Shown here in pieces: positions 23,401 through 35,733 of a stretch of 64,000 nt of DNA (positions are counted from its first letter, which is position 1; every line of letters starts with the position of its first letter). Below the pieces are notes generated by a model that worked only from the letters and a program-made list of their open reading frames with translations, was not told where the DNA came from and did not search any database. Where the stretch lies: contig DF236981.1 of the NCBI GenBank assembly GCA_000708835.1, forward strand, positions 186,001 to 250,000. The letters run 5' to 3'. A program made the position numbers and the translations under genes. Source of the stretch: Klebsormidium nitens. Lineage: Eukaryota; Streptophyta; Klebsormidiophyceae; Klebsormidiales; Klebsormidiaceae.

Positions 23401-24228
23401 GTCCCACCAAGCTAAAGTGATTGATTCAACGCCCCAGAAAGAAAGAAGTTTCGTTGCAAATTTGCTGCAAAAAGCAAGATTAGAGTGGGCAAACAGCTTC
23501 CATATGACCATGTCTTTCCGCCACCACTAATAGGGCAACCAATGACCTTTTTATATTTCAGCCGCTGCCACTTGAGTTGGTGATGACAATTCCCGCCAAG
23601 CATCTGTGTAGAATCCAGACGGGCAAGAGTCTTACCTGAAGCCCCTGAGGCGTGAGGAGGTGAATCTCGATGCGCGTGCATTTTCTGACGGGTGGTAGTG
23701 CGTCAAGGAAAACTGGCTTCCTTTCTTAGGGGCCACAGGCACTTGCACAACATACTTACAAAGATTGAGCTATGCTAAGGACATTGGCTGCTGAATAAAC
23801 GCCCCACAAGCACAACCAGAATTATTGATTAGTATAGATGAGCAGACCTGGCAAAGCATAAACAGGTGAAGGGGACGCCGAAGTCCACCTAACTCTAGAA
23901 TGTCCGATTGATCAGAGCCACATGCAGGACAAAGTGCTTCACAAAGACACCATAAACCCTGAAAAGAAAGAATAACATGCAGACACCTTTTTGCGGAATC
24001 AAACTGAATCCATTTAAACCCCTGGAAGTTGCCCAGGTTGCAAGACTAGGTCACCTTTACCAAGAAACCACATTCAGAGACTCAATTGCAAGCATATAAC
24101 AGCAGCACCGCCTTGAGAGGATACGCAATGATCAAGTTCAGGTGTGTGGGGCTTGTGAAGTTCCCAACCGCAGAGTGGGTGACATTCGTCGGCTTATGAG
24201 CCGTCACTACGTAATTGTAGATCGACAT
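11486..24228 (-). CDS. DDB1: DDB1, UV-damaged DNA-binding protein 1 (CUL4 adaptor), complete
   Basis: DDB1 is the triple beta-propeller adaptor linking CUL4 to DCAF receptors in nuclear ubiquitin ligases for DNA repair, light and hormone signalling. Nineteen exons: complement(join(11486..11698, 12175..12422, 12885..13005, 13525..13809, 14422..14820, 15477..15707, 16438..16824, 17769..17965, 18377..18548, 18887..19043, 19955..20143, 20812..20939, 21304..21379, 21712..21824, 22296..22347, 22553..22644, 23053..23112, 23636..23684, 24125..24228)), 1090 residues, close to the land-plant length. The N-terminus is [19 protein letters not shown]. Other landmarks are [37 protein letters not shown] and [15 protein letters not shown]; the C-terminus is [14 protein letters not shown]. 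All phases close. The intron after 13525 has a GC donor (AAG|GCGAGT), required by frame. Six introns carry degenerate copies of neighbouring exon edges. Confidence 0.97.
11779..11818. repeat. Perfect 15-bp inverted repeat (hairpin) in last DDB1 intron
   Basis: The arms 11779-11793 (TCGTGCCCACTCAAC) and 11804-11818 are exact reverse complements with a 10-base loop. It lies in the final DDB1 intron and would form a stable stem in the pre-mRNA. Confidence 0.9.
13976..14000 (-). repeat. Possible weak copy of DDB1 exon edge (exon ending 13809)
   Basis: A stretch about 175 bases into the intron resembles the acceptor-side edge of the exon at 13525-13809 (ATGCGGC then GAAAGCG). Similarity is short; it is listed because its spacing agrees with the stronger cases nearby. 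Confidence 0.35.
14920..15086 (-). repeat. Two degenerate copies of the 5' edge of DDB1 exon 14422..14820
   Basis: Read on the minus strand, the exon begins [12 protein letters not shown]. Copies about 141 and 125-135 bases further into the intron read [12 protein letters not shown] (14920-14961) and [11 protein letters not shown] (15055-15086). The acceptor AG is lost in the first copy. The first copy is convincing; the second is weaker. Confidence 0.65.
15780..16046 (-). repeat. Two in-frame copies of the 5' half of DDB1 exon 15477..15707
   Basis: The first 100 bases of this exon ([16 protein letters not shown] on) recur at 15780-15875 and 15950-16046, 168 and 171 bases apart. Both copies keep an open frame ([19 protein letters not shown] and [19 protein letters not shown]) and an acceptor AG. 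Both lose similarity at the same point (KKIS), with no obvious donor. Each spacer carries TGACGTCA. Confidence 0.92.
16880..16969 (-). repeat. Copy of the 5' part of DDB1 exon 16438..16824
   Basis: It reads [19 protein letters not shown] on the minus strand against [19 protein letters not shown] in the exon, offset 145 bases. The frame is open but the acceptor AG is replaced by GG, so it is probably not spliceable at that site. Confidence 0.9.
17453..17680 (-). repeat. Two copies of the 3' end of DDB1 exon 17769..17965
   Basis: The donor-side end ([21 protein letters not shown] less one residue at each end) recurs at 17611-17680 ([18 protein letters not shown], donor GT kept) and at 17453-17525 ([18 protein letters not shown]). 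Offsets are about 158 bases. The intron sequence following each copy is duplicated too. Confidence 0.92.
19311..19860 (-). repeat. Four degenerate copies of the 3' end of DDB1 exon 19955..20143
   Basis: The exon ends [14 protein letters not shown] before donor GTCAGC. Copies at 19812-19860, 19632-19695, 19459-19520 and 19311-19375 read [38 protein letters not shown] and [14 protein letters not shown]. Offsets are 143, 180, 173 and 148 bases. Three keep a GT at the donor position. Using them would not obviously produce a normal protein. Confidence 0.92.
20264..20288 (-). repeat. Short copy of the 5' edge of DDB1 exon 19955..20143
   Basis: The first 20-25 bases of the exon with the acceptor context (minus strand, TTTGCAG) recur 145 bases upstream in the gene. 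The same exon is therefore copied at both edges. Confidence 0.75.
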
Positions 24229-25594
24229 GGCTGCCGGCCCTCATTCAACAACCCCTTTGGTCCACAAAAATATGCTCAGCTGCCGAGTAGGGAAAAGCCC
24301 TGCTGTCAAGTGCCGCGACGACCAAAATTTTCCCTCTAAGGCTTCTCTACTTCCTCATGGCGGTGCCAAACACTGGTACCGCAAGCAAAGCCACTTTCTG
24401 CTAGCTTCTCCTCTGTATCCCTGACGCCCATCAACAGTGTGCACTGTGTCTATTTGTGTGACAGTTCGAAGAACAATTTCAACTTGAAATTCAAGAAACG
24501 AGAAAGTGAAGAAGCTGAAGAAGACGCAAACCCATTTTCGCATTAGCTTGGTAACCCGGCTTTTCTAGAGGAGAACAGGGTTAAGCGAATCGTTGTACTA
24601 ACCAGTCCCGCCAAATTGCAGCTTGAGGGTGGAACCTCCATCTGCACAGCCTCAGGTGCATTGGTGCATTTGGAGCTCACTCTTTTCTCACACTGTCTAG
24701 CTTGTCGGCCTCGGAGTTGCTATTCTCAAACTCTTCACAGGCCAGAGCTCAGGAAGTACTGCCAGAGCGCCCTGCCTCGATGAGGGCTGCCCTTTCAGCG
24801 GTCCCAATTGCCCGGGCACTGTCCAGTTCCCCCGGTCTCTTGCACGGTAGCAGACGGAACTGTTGCATGCGGAGCAACGAAGTGCTTGGCAGAGTGGTGG
24901 CATTCGCAGGTGAATCAAAGCAGAGTATGATCCTCTGTCTTCAGTATTAAGTTGCAAGGGAAAATTGCATCACCAGAGAATGTGGACAATGGGAATGGAC
25001 TTTCGGTACAATTTGCACTGCAATGATCGAGGTGTTCTTTGCAGCTTGTTCTTTACATAAGCAGCCAGAGTCCCAGCTGGATGTAGAGCAACAATTGGTG
25101 TGAAACAATCTGTTACTGATCAGAGAGGCACTTGAGTTTCCCAATACAATCATCGTAGGCCAGCATTGGAGATGGACACAGTTGTATATCTTACGCGGCT
25201 CAGTAATGTATGGTGACAGTCGCGATGATGGCCGCTGCCTCACGTCCGCTGGATGAATGCAGGTTCAGGAACCGGGAACTCAGTGGCCGCCAGCCGTTTG
25301 AGCAGACACCTTGGCATCAGCAACAGATCCATAGAAAGCCAGACCAGACTCTTCTCAAGCAATAGCAGGTGACAATTGCTAACCTTGACTCTTTGACCTC
25401 TAGCACGCTCTCAACTCTTAAAAATGCAGCACCTCCTAAACTCCAAGTTTCAGCCATCTTTCCATCAACGGAGCAGCATCCAATGCTGGTTGTCAAGGAG
25501 GCATTAGTCCAAATATATCTTGTGTGGAATTGATCGGTGGTAGTTGTCATCAGCTTATAGAGCTCGCTTTCGCAGGCCCATCTCCACCACCTGC
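24229..25594. promoter_or_regulatory. Divergent upstream region, DDB1 / HINT
   Basis: About 1.4 kb separates the two start codons, so both promoters and 5' UTRs should lie here. I see no assignable element and no further gene; small open frames around 24700-24960 lack family signal. Confidence 0.4.
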
Positions 25595-27584
<1,990 letters not shown>

Positions 27585-29112
27585 GTCCTTGCAGCAGCAT
27601 ACTTTTCGGTCGCTTGGAAAGAGTCAAAATCTGTTGATGAAGTTGGGGTGGCGCAGAGTTGCAGAGAGCCGCCGCCCAGCGGTTTATGCGGGCAAGCCAG
27701 GAGCTATCAACAGTGATAGACGTCCGCGTTACTCCGTTCAGTTCCAGCTTTCGTTAGCTCTGATTTCGGACACTGTTGGTTCTCGCGATCATGTGCATGG
27801 CATGATTGAGTCACACTGAAAGCGGCACTGTAGAATGCGCGGCCTTAGGATCTAGTGCAACGTGAATCCAAGGATCTGAGGTGGTACAGGATCTTTCTTT
27901 GATTTCCCAATCATTTGCTCGTCATCCCAAGTTTCTCCAAGTACCAGACCATGGACGGGGTACCTGCCAGCGGTGGGCAGCGAAATGGGGTTGACACTTT
28001 GAGATGATGTTGCCTTGCGCTAGCGCAATGCCGCGTGCCTGAGCGGCTTCGAGTTGGAACATAATGCGTGCAGGTTTTCAACTCGTGAATGTGCTAGCTG
28101 GGCGCTAGGACAATCGTGAGCTCGAATTGGCCGATCTCCACAATAGTAACCTTTTTGGGGGGTTTACTGAAACGTCCGCATGTTTAGTGCATATGAAGCT
28201 AACTATAGCATACGCATTAGTACATATATATACATTAGTGATCATTAAGACCGTATACACACATTGCATGTCATTGTTGAGCAAAGCTCAACTTACCAAC
28301 TGACGTAGCATGCAAATATAGATTCGAATTAGGGTAACAAGCGTTCAAAGGTCAAACATTGTATGCCATGGAAAGCCTATGGCCCATGTGTGTGGCTCTT
28401 GCGTTTGACTGAAAGGCTTCGATGTTCTCTTCGATCGAGCGTCCTTTCCTGAAGCCCGCAACCATTTGGGTGCGCGCGCAGATTGCATGGGAACTCCTAT
28501 ATAGTTTCATCATGGTTGTTTATCCTTGATACATTCGGCCAGAGGCCTAGCCCTCAGGGCATGCAGCTTGGATGTTGTTTTGAATAGCTGTCTGGCCCTG
28601 ATCAATATCGAAGGTATAGCAGATCTCGCACTTGGCAGGGCTCATTTTGAAGATCTGGCCGGGCGCGCTATATTGCAAACAAGCTGGGCCACAAGGACAG
28701 ATATTTGCTTACCATGCAAACAACGAATACCCGAAGGTCGGAAATCCGGAGGTACTGATTTGAGTTATTGTCGAAAGGGCAGAGTAGTGGTCCTTATTTG
28801 CAGCCTTACAGGTTCAAGTGCCAGATTCACCAAGACTATAGCTGTGCGCAACAACTTATACCAACTGATGACGCTATGTAATCGGCTGTGTATGTATGTA
28901 ACCTTGACGACATTTTTCATCCCTATGTATCCGCTATCGAAGTTGCACCAACGTCCCCTCATGCAACTCGTATAACAGGTCGATTCATCATCTAGTTAGC
29001 CTGACCAGCTTGCGTGCTGGTCCTCAATCCCCTACCCAATTATTCACAAAGCGCATTGATATATATCTAACGACAGCAGCATGTTTTTTCGCAGAGCCTT
29101 CGCAGAACCAGC
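27585..29112. other. Convergent intergenic region, HINT / NADP-MDH
   Basis: It is 1.5 kb between two convergent 3' ends, with an AT-rich, TA-repeat-like middle near 28190-28330. I find no supported gene; a 149-codon frame at 28526 has no recognisable content. Confidence 0.55.
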
Positions 29113-32100
29113 CTATTGCTCACCCGGCAAGAGCGTATCCCCGAAGGGAAGGTCGCAGACACCACCAAACTCTCCGAAGAGGTGCTTGACGCAGTTCTTC
29201 TCGGCCTGGAGCTCCTCCTCGCTCTGCAAAACACAAGCAAAAACACGTTTTGAGCTGACTTTTCCCAAGAAAATTTCCTCCTGTTTCAAAAGATCAATTT
29301 CTACTCAACGGATAGGGCGGACTCTGACCAGCTCAGACGATCCGGAGCCATGTCAAAGATGAGAGAGCAACAATGTCGTCCCAAAGAAAGTGACCTTCTT
29401 TCTTACACAAAGCATCACGAAGGGGCTACACGACGAAAAGTTGATTCAAGACGACACAAATCAAGGGATAATGTAAACCGCTTTTACCTTCTGAATGCGT
29501 TCTCGCAACCACGCGTCAATTTCTAGGCCGCTCACGACCTCGTAGTTGCCATCACCCTGCAAATAAAAAAGGCAGAAGTGAATTTCGGCAGTATAAAGTT
29601 TCTACTTGCCACCGTTAAAATCAAGAACTCCGGTTCCTTGCAATCGCCCACATGTAAGAACATGTACATAACAACGTTTTTTTAAAAATCCCCTTTTCTG
29701 AAATAGAAACAATTACCGGCCACTCAGGTCGAGTCGGTCGGACCAGGTTGAAAGCTGACCAGTACTCAAGTTTCCAAAACCAGTGCGTGCTTTATGGTCT
29801 TTTCGCCAGATTGCCTGGCCGCACTTCCATGGAGAGTTAATGCGACGAGTATCAACTTCCGAAGTAGTCCGGGTCCCACCCTAAATCTCATACCAAGAAC
29901 TGAAAGAACAGGCGGATCAAGGGGTCAGCTCGAAAGGCGGTTAGCCCTTCTGCACGCAAAAAAGACAAATGCGACCTCTGATTAACCTCACTGGAGCCTC
30001 GCTGCTAAGCTCGGCAGATGGTCGCCACGTCAGCCAGCCGCTCACATAGACAATCACCAGCCGTTCCCACTACTTTGTTCTTTGATGATAAAAACAGGCC
30101 AACATTTACCACCGATCAGTGAAAATCACCCTTACCTCTGATCTGCAGGGCAGACTGAAGACCAGGTCCTGTGCGATTCCGTAGGGGTTCCCTTCCGACC
30201 AGACGCCGGACGAGAACCAGTCACCCTCCGGAGTGGGCGTGACCAAGCTTTTGATGGCGTCAGCAATGGACACGGCCGTCGAGGCAGCGGAAGAGCGGCC
30301 CCACTTCTTGATAAGCTTCCCTCCCCTCTGCAAAATACGTCGTGAAGTTTAAGGTAGGGCCACGCAAAAATGCAAGCAGGATGATCGGAGTAAACTGCGC
30401 TCGATCTCTTGTTGCGTATGTCCCTGTGTTGACGCCCCGGTTTGCACTTCGAATCATCAGGTTACAAGAAAAGAGAACCACATTAGAGAGAATGTCAACA
30501 CATCCGCTTCCCGGGTCGAAAGCTTCTGAATTGGACAATGCTCCACATGCTCGAGCCCTCGTGTTGTTCTACTGTAACGAGGAGTGGGACTGTATTCAAG
30601 AAGAAAGCTGCCTGCACTTGGCAACTACTATCGGACTATCAAAATGAGCAAGTAACATGCGCCACAAGCTGTTGAAGAACTGCTCATCAAGAGCTTGGAG
30701 GCAGATGCTGTGCAAACTTCCCCTTCTGAACTTTCAATGACCAGTCCGTCGTAAAATGCAGAAGCACCAGCCAAGCGGGAGCAAGCGTGGCTCCACGCAA
30801 AGAAGATCCGCAGACAGAGTAGATGAATTATAGCATCGGTCGGAAGATTTCTCCTCTTCTTGGACAACGACTCAGTCCGTCCAAGGTCCTGAACTCTTAG
30901 ATAAAAAGCAGTGCACAATTCACGGATAATGTTGGGCGCCACTAAAGGCAATATTCAATTTGTACTTTGGTAGGGACTCCCCACTTTATGTGACAGGTCT
31001 CCGCAGATGACTTTGTTTCGTCTAACAGGTTACAGTACGTGTCACGAATGGTGGCAGTCAAATGCAGAGACACTCAGCACAGCAAGGAAAAGAGACTCGA
31101 AGAGGATCCAACGGGCAAAACTGCACTATACCGTTGGCAGGGCCATTCCAACGAGAAACCTTTGGCCAAGCCCCAGAAAAGCTTACCGTTTGGATGGCGG
31201 GCGTGAAGTCGTTTTCCAGCCAGTGCGTGTCCTTGATGACGTCCTTTACAGGGTGACCGTAGATCTTGGCGTTCACGAAGTCGGGGACTTGAGTGGTGGA
31301 GTGGTTACCCCAGATGGTCATGTTGGTTACCGCATCGTACCAGACGCCGGCCTTGAGGGCCAACTGCAAGAGGAGGCCTTGTCAGGAACGACACAACTGC
31401 TCCTCAGTCCTCTGTGCTAATCAAAACAATGACGGAGTCTCTAATAACAAGGCCTTTCGACCACATATCGTCACCTGAGTCAAAGTAGAGCCTGATCTGC
31501 CCCACCTTTCGGGCCAGCTGCAATACATTCCCCCCCCCCATCTAACGTGTATTTCATTCGTTCTTCGTCCGCTCTTCTTCTTTTCTCCCAATCAAATCTG
31601 GTGGGATATGAAATCAACCACTACCTCCAAAAACGTGAGCAGTCTTTGCCAAAATCGAACAGAAGAGGAGAGAATACAAGTTTAAAATGTGGCATGTGCT
31701 GTCTAGATCTTTCGTTCTGAAGGATCACACACTCTGGGGTCAAAACTTTCATATCCAACGGCACTCACCTGGCACTTAGCCCTATTCTCGTCCAGCCGAG
31801 TCAATGCGTGGAAGTTCTTTTTGGGGATGTCGGGTGCGTTCTCCATGCAAATCAACGCGCTGCAAGCAAGAGTACAAACCTTGAGCTTGTACAATCACCG
31901 CACCTGATCATTAAATACAGCATGCACCTCTTCAAAGATTGAATTGGTTATCAGGATAAGAAGCTTCTTTCCTACGGTCGGTCTCTTTGGTCGAGTAGCG
32001 TCAAGTCAAACTCACTTTGTATTGCACGGGTTCCCAACAACCAGAACCTTGACGTCCTTGTTTGCAACAGCGTTCAGAGCCTTCCCCTGCACCAAGCAAG

Positions 32101-34585
32101 GCAAACTTTAGCACCTCTGGCAGGAGCCTCTGCAACAGTCAGCAAGGGTCGAGCTCAGTTGTCCGTCGAGCTCCAATAAGCCTCGTGGTTACTAGTGGAC
32201 TCAGTACCTTAACAGGAGGTAGAATTGTGACTACAAAACGTTGTGTAGATGTCACACAAGAAAGCCTTGCGGGTTTGTGTCTCAAACCTGTAGCTTAGCA
32301 GATTGAAGAACACCTTTCCACCATAGATGACCAGTAACCAGGCACCACAGCCGAGAAATGCAATTTGCCATCCAGTACCACTGACCTGATCGGCGAAGAT
32401 CTGCCCGTTGAGTTCTAGAAGGTCACTGCGCTCCATGCCCGGTCCGCGTGGCTTGGCGCCAATCAACAGCGCCCAATCCGCATCTCTAAACACCTGCATC
32501 GGCTCAACACCGATGCTGACTTCCCGCAACAATGGGAACAAAGAGTCCTCCAACTCCATAGCAACACCTGAAGACAGAGACTCTTGTTAGATTAGGCTTA
32601 TTCTTTGTTAGTGGCTCAAAAGCAACGCAAGGACAGCTTGCACACTGAAAACAGAGGGAAAGCACACCGAAAAGTAGCTGACCAGGCCATGCACAGTGTT
32701 CTCCCCAAATCTCTTCAGTGGTGGTGATGCAGAGCTCTTAATTGAAGTCAGAACACTCACAGCAATTTGACCAGCTGACAAGGACATATTGCATGGTGAA
32801 GTATTACTACGCACATCAAAAGGGAAACTTGCCTTCAAGTGCCTCCCGGGACCTAGAGGAGCCGAGAAGGTTCAGAGCGATGGGCTGATCCTGACCAAAG
32901 ACTTCACCAGCGGCAATCTGCAGAAATCAGAAAAGGTGGTGAGAACTCTGCAAACAAGTTATGAGCTAGATAAGTGGTATCCTGCCCAAGTCTCAAAAAG
33001 ATCAATCACCAAAACCACCTCCGCCACTCTGTTGGCAGATAAGTTGATTGGAGAGACAGTCAGTAGATGCCAACATCGTCGGGGCTTGGGGCGCCCTACC
33101 TTGAAGAGAAGGTGGTTTGAGATTTGGCCAGCGGCGCCGGACACAGCAATGCGCAAGGTCTTCTTCCAGGTCTTCGGCTTCTCTTCCTGCAGAAGCAACC
33201 AATCAAGCTCTTGTAAGTCCGACAAAAACATTGGCCTGTGAAAGCTCTCGACAGCACTCCGCTTGCTGAGGGGCAATGCAGAACCTCATGCAGGCTGAGA
33301 AGCAGCCAGAATGAGATCCGCAATGAAAGGAAAAAAATCAAAAGCAGGCTCCCGATCTTGCTCTGCAGTACTCCAAGCCAGCAGTGCCCTTCAGTCACAA
33401 ATAGGGCGCACGCTTAGAGATCCCTCACCTTCGTAGGATCGTAAGTGAGGCAGAAAACGCCAAAGCAATTGTCGCCTTCGCTCACTGCTCCATTCTGAGA
33501 AGCAGCAGCTTCTGGCTTGGCAGGGCTGCAGTTGGAAGGGGGGAAACTGAGAATACTTGCGAGAAGGTCATCCGGTTAAAGGTGGAACTCATGTCTGAAC
33601 TCATTTTGTCTATATGCCAAGCCACCAAAGCAATTGCCAAAACACCTTGGACAACATGCATTTGGCATATGATTGATAGATACACAATTATAGATACAGA
33701 ACAAATCAAATAACAAAAGCACGCCTGTATATCAGAACCCTAAACTGCACATGTTGAACTGCATGCTTCCTTCGTATGAATGCGAAGGGATAAGCATGCT
33801 TGACAACTAGAGTGACAACAGATGATACTACTCAGATCAGCGAGTAGAAGCTGCACAAGCAGGTGCACAACGGCAGCTGAAGGGAAACCCTGATCATTAG
33901 CAGGCTCCATAGTACCAGCCAAGCTTCATGTCATTGAACTGATCTAATCAAGCTTAGTATTGAAGCCAATGGATCCCCCATTCGATTACATGCAACAATA
34001 TCCACTCAACATGGCTAGTCTAGCCAGACAAACATGGTAATCATTTGCATCTGGAAATGGTGATCTTGCAGGTGTGCAAAAAGCCTCCGTAGAAGAGAAT
34101 GCATCAAATCATTACCACATGTTTTCGTGCAAATCAAGCACCCACTGAACTCATCCAACACAATGATGGAATTGCTCACCTTCCATGCACACCAAACTAT
34201 AATGGTAGCTTCACACACTACTCAGAGGATTTTTCGGCAAGATTGTCGAACCCAAAAGATCAGGGCCCAGAGACACCTCTGATCAGGCAAACTGCAAAGA
34301 AACTGGAGAGGTAGCACGAGTCAGATCCGGGTTTTGAAAAGAAGCACTGGATAGCAGAAAGTAATCCACTAACCTCTCTGCCAAAGCTGCGCGCACTCCT
34401 CCCCCCCTTGTTGCCTGCTTCGATCTTCCCATACCATTGTGCTTTGCCTCAAATGAGGGCACAAACAAGGATCTCCGCAGATTCAAGGGAGCAGCATGTA
34501 TCTTCCTGTCCAGAAGCTTGCTCTGAGAAACTCCAGCAAGAGTGCCAGCCGCACTCTGCAGGGTTGCTACTTTGGCTGCTGCCAT
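29113..34585 (-). CDS. Chloroplast NADP-dependent malate dehydrogenase, redox regulated
   Basis: It reduces oxaloacetate to malate with NADPH in the stroma (malate valve). Eleven exons: complement(join(29113..29223, 29488..29556, 30136..30327, 31187..31363, 31769..31859, 32016..32086, 32386..32567, 32833..32917, 33100..33186, 33429..33525, 34374..34585)), 457 residues. About 70 N-terminal residues rich in Ala/Ser/Arg form a likely transit peptide. The NADP-MDH type is shown by the N-terminal regulatory pair (CFGVFC, Cys91/Cys96) and the C-terminal pair (Cys432/Cys444 in [19 protein letters not shown]), the thioredoxin-regulated disulfides of land-plant enzymes. The core has [41 protein letters not shown] and [18 protein letters not shown]. 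The intron after 32833 needs a GC donor (AAG|GCAAGT) to keep frame. All phases close. Confidence 0.96.
31497..31517 (-). repeat. Possible copy of the 5' edge of NADP-MDH exon 31187..31363
   Basis: The acceptor-side edge of the exon (plus strand, CCTTGAGGGCCAACTGCAA) has a look-alike, CCTTTCGGGCCAGCTGCAA, 154 bases away in the intron. It is short, and is noted because offset and position fit the DDB1 pattern. Confidence 0.4.
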
Positions 34586-35733
34586 GGTGAAACCCAAAAC
34601 TCAGCAAGATGCACCAAATCAGACCTTGACAAATCGGGCGATGAGGCGAAATCCAGCGACGGTCTCCGCTTCAGAGCCTGCCAAGAGAAGCTGCGTTTGA
34701 CAACTTTGCACGAAGAGATCCTTCCACGGCGCCCTAAACCTCGTGTAGTAAGGAAAGCCTGTGTTTGGTTTGGTACGTGACGAACAGATGCGCTGAGGGC
34801 AGCCCACTGGCACTGGCACAGGTTGGCCTTGGAACCGTCGCCCAGAAGGACTCAAGACAATTCGGAAACTTCTTCCCGGATAATTTTGTGGATTTCCCAA
34901 AACTTCCGGCCATGTGGCACCAAGTGGATATTTTATCCACGTGGAGCGCTTCAAGCTTTGAAAAGTGCCATGTGGGTTTTGATTATGACGCAAGCCTGCC
35001 GTCATCAGATTTTGCAGTCTTCAAGTTCGTGCACTGACTACAAAGCGCAAGGGGTACATATTACAAAGAAGCCAAACATTTTTCGGGAAGTTGGCGATTG
35101 TCCTAAAGAGGTAGGTACCGCGCAAGCTTGATTTCAAGTACCATTACAAGCGAAGGTACCCACCACTGCACGGTCTCTGTACCGGGCCAGATTGCTACCG
35201 GGGACCCTCCGACCAACACTAAAAACCTGAATACAGTGACTCAACCCCAACTCCAACACCCTAAGTCGTTCCGTCATAGCCCACCCTAACCCGCCCACCA
35301 ACCCCACCAAAGTCACTCGGTTGTGCTCGATGAGAAGTGCCCGGCTCAAATACCCTGCGTCGACGAGCATTCTATTCCCAAAAATGTTTGGCTTCTTTGT
35401 CCATTTTGCCTGACTAGGTAGCTCCGAGAGCACAAATCGACAATCCCACCTGGTGGCCATCATGGCTGCAATTGTAAAGTAGGTACCCGAATCGATCAGG
35501 GAGACTTTCTTGGGCGGCAGGTGGCGGCAACTTCAAGTGGGTGCATAGAAAATTGAGGATAAGTGTATTGTAGCTTGAAGTCTCGGTCCTTCTGCTTGAA
35601 TCGATATTGGAAATAGGTGCCCCCTAATACATTTGTTGCCTGCCAATATTGCAAACTTCCGCTTACGTGCTGGCCCGCGACAATTCCAACCGCTCTTTCC
35701 AATTTACTTCAACTGGCATGCCGCATTGCAATC
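34586..35733. promoter_or_regulatory. Divergent upstream region, NADP-MDH / ILR1-like, with G-box
   Basis: Both genes start outward from this 1.1-kb stretch. At 34937-34944 is the palindromic G-box CCACGTGG. It overlaps a GTGGATA-TTT-TATCCAC inverted repeat (34924-34940) whose TTATCC is an I-box core on the minus strand. An adjacent I-box and G-box is a known light-response arrangement in plant promoters; it lies about 350 bases upstream of the NADP-MDH start. Function here is inferred. Confidence 0.5.
35063..35400. repeat. 21-bp perfect inverted repeat flanking about 300 bp (MITE-like)
   Basis: Arms 35063-35083 (ACAAAGAAGCCAAACATTTT plus T) and 35380-35400 are exact reverse complements, 296 bases apart. 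Size and arms suit a miniature inverted-repeat element, but I see no clear target-site duplication. Confidence 0.6.

Noticed and set aside
28526-28975. 149-codon plus-strand frame between HINT and NADP-MDH
   Set aside because: No start context, motif or splice support; composition resembles the AT-rich spacer.
34586-34597. Four-codon upstream extension of NADP-MDH
   Set aside because: The extension starts with TTG; the ATG at 34585 begins a typical transit peptide.
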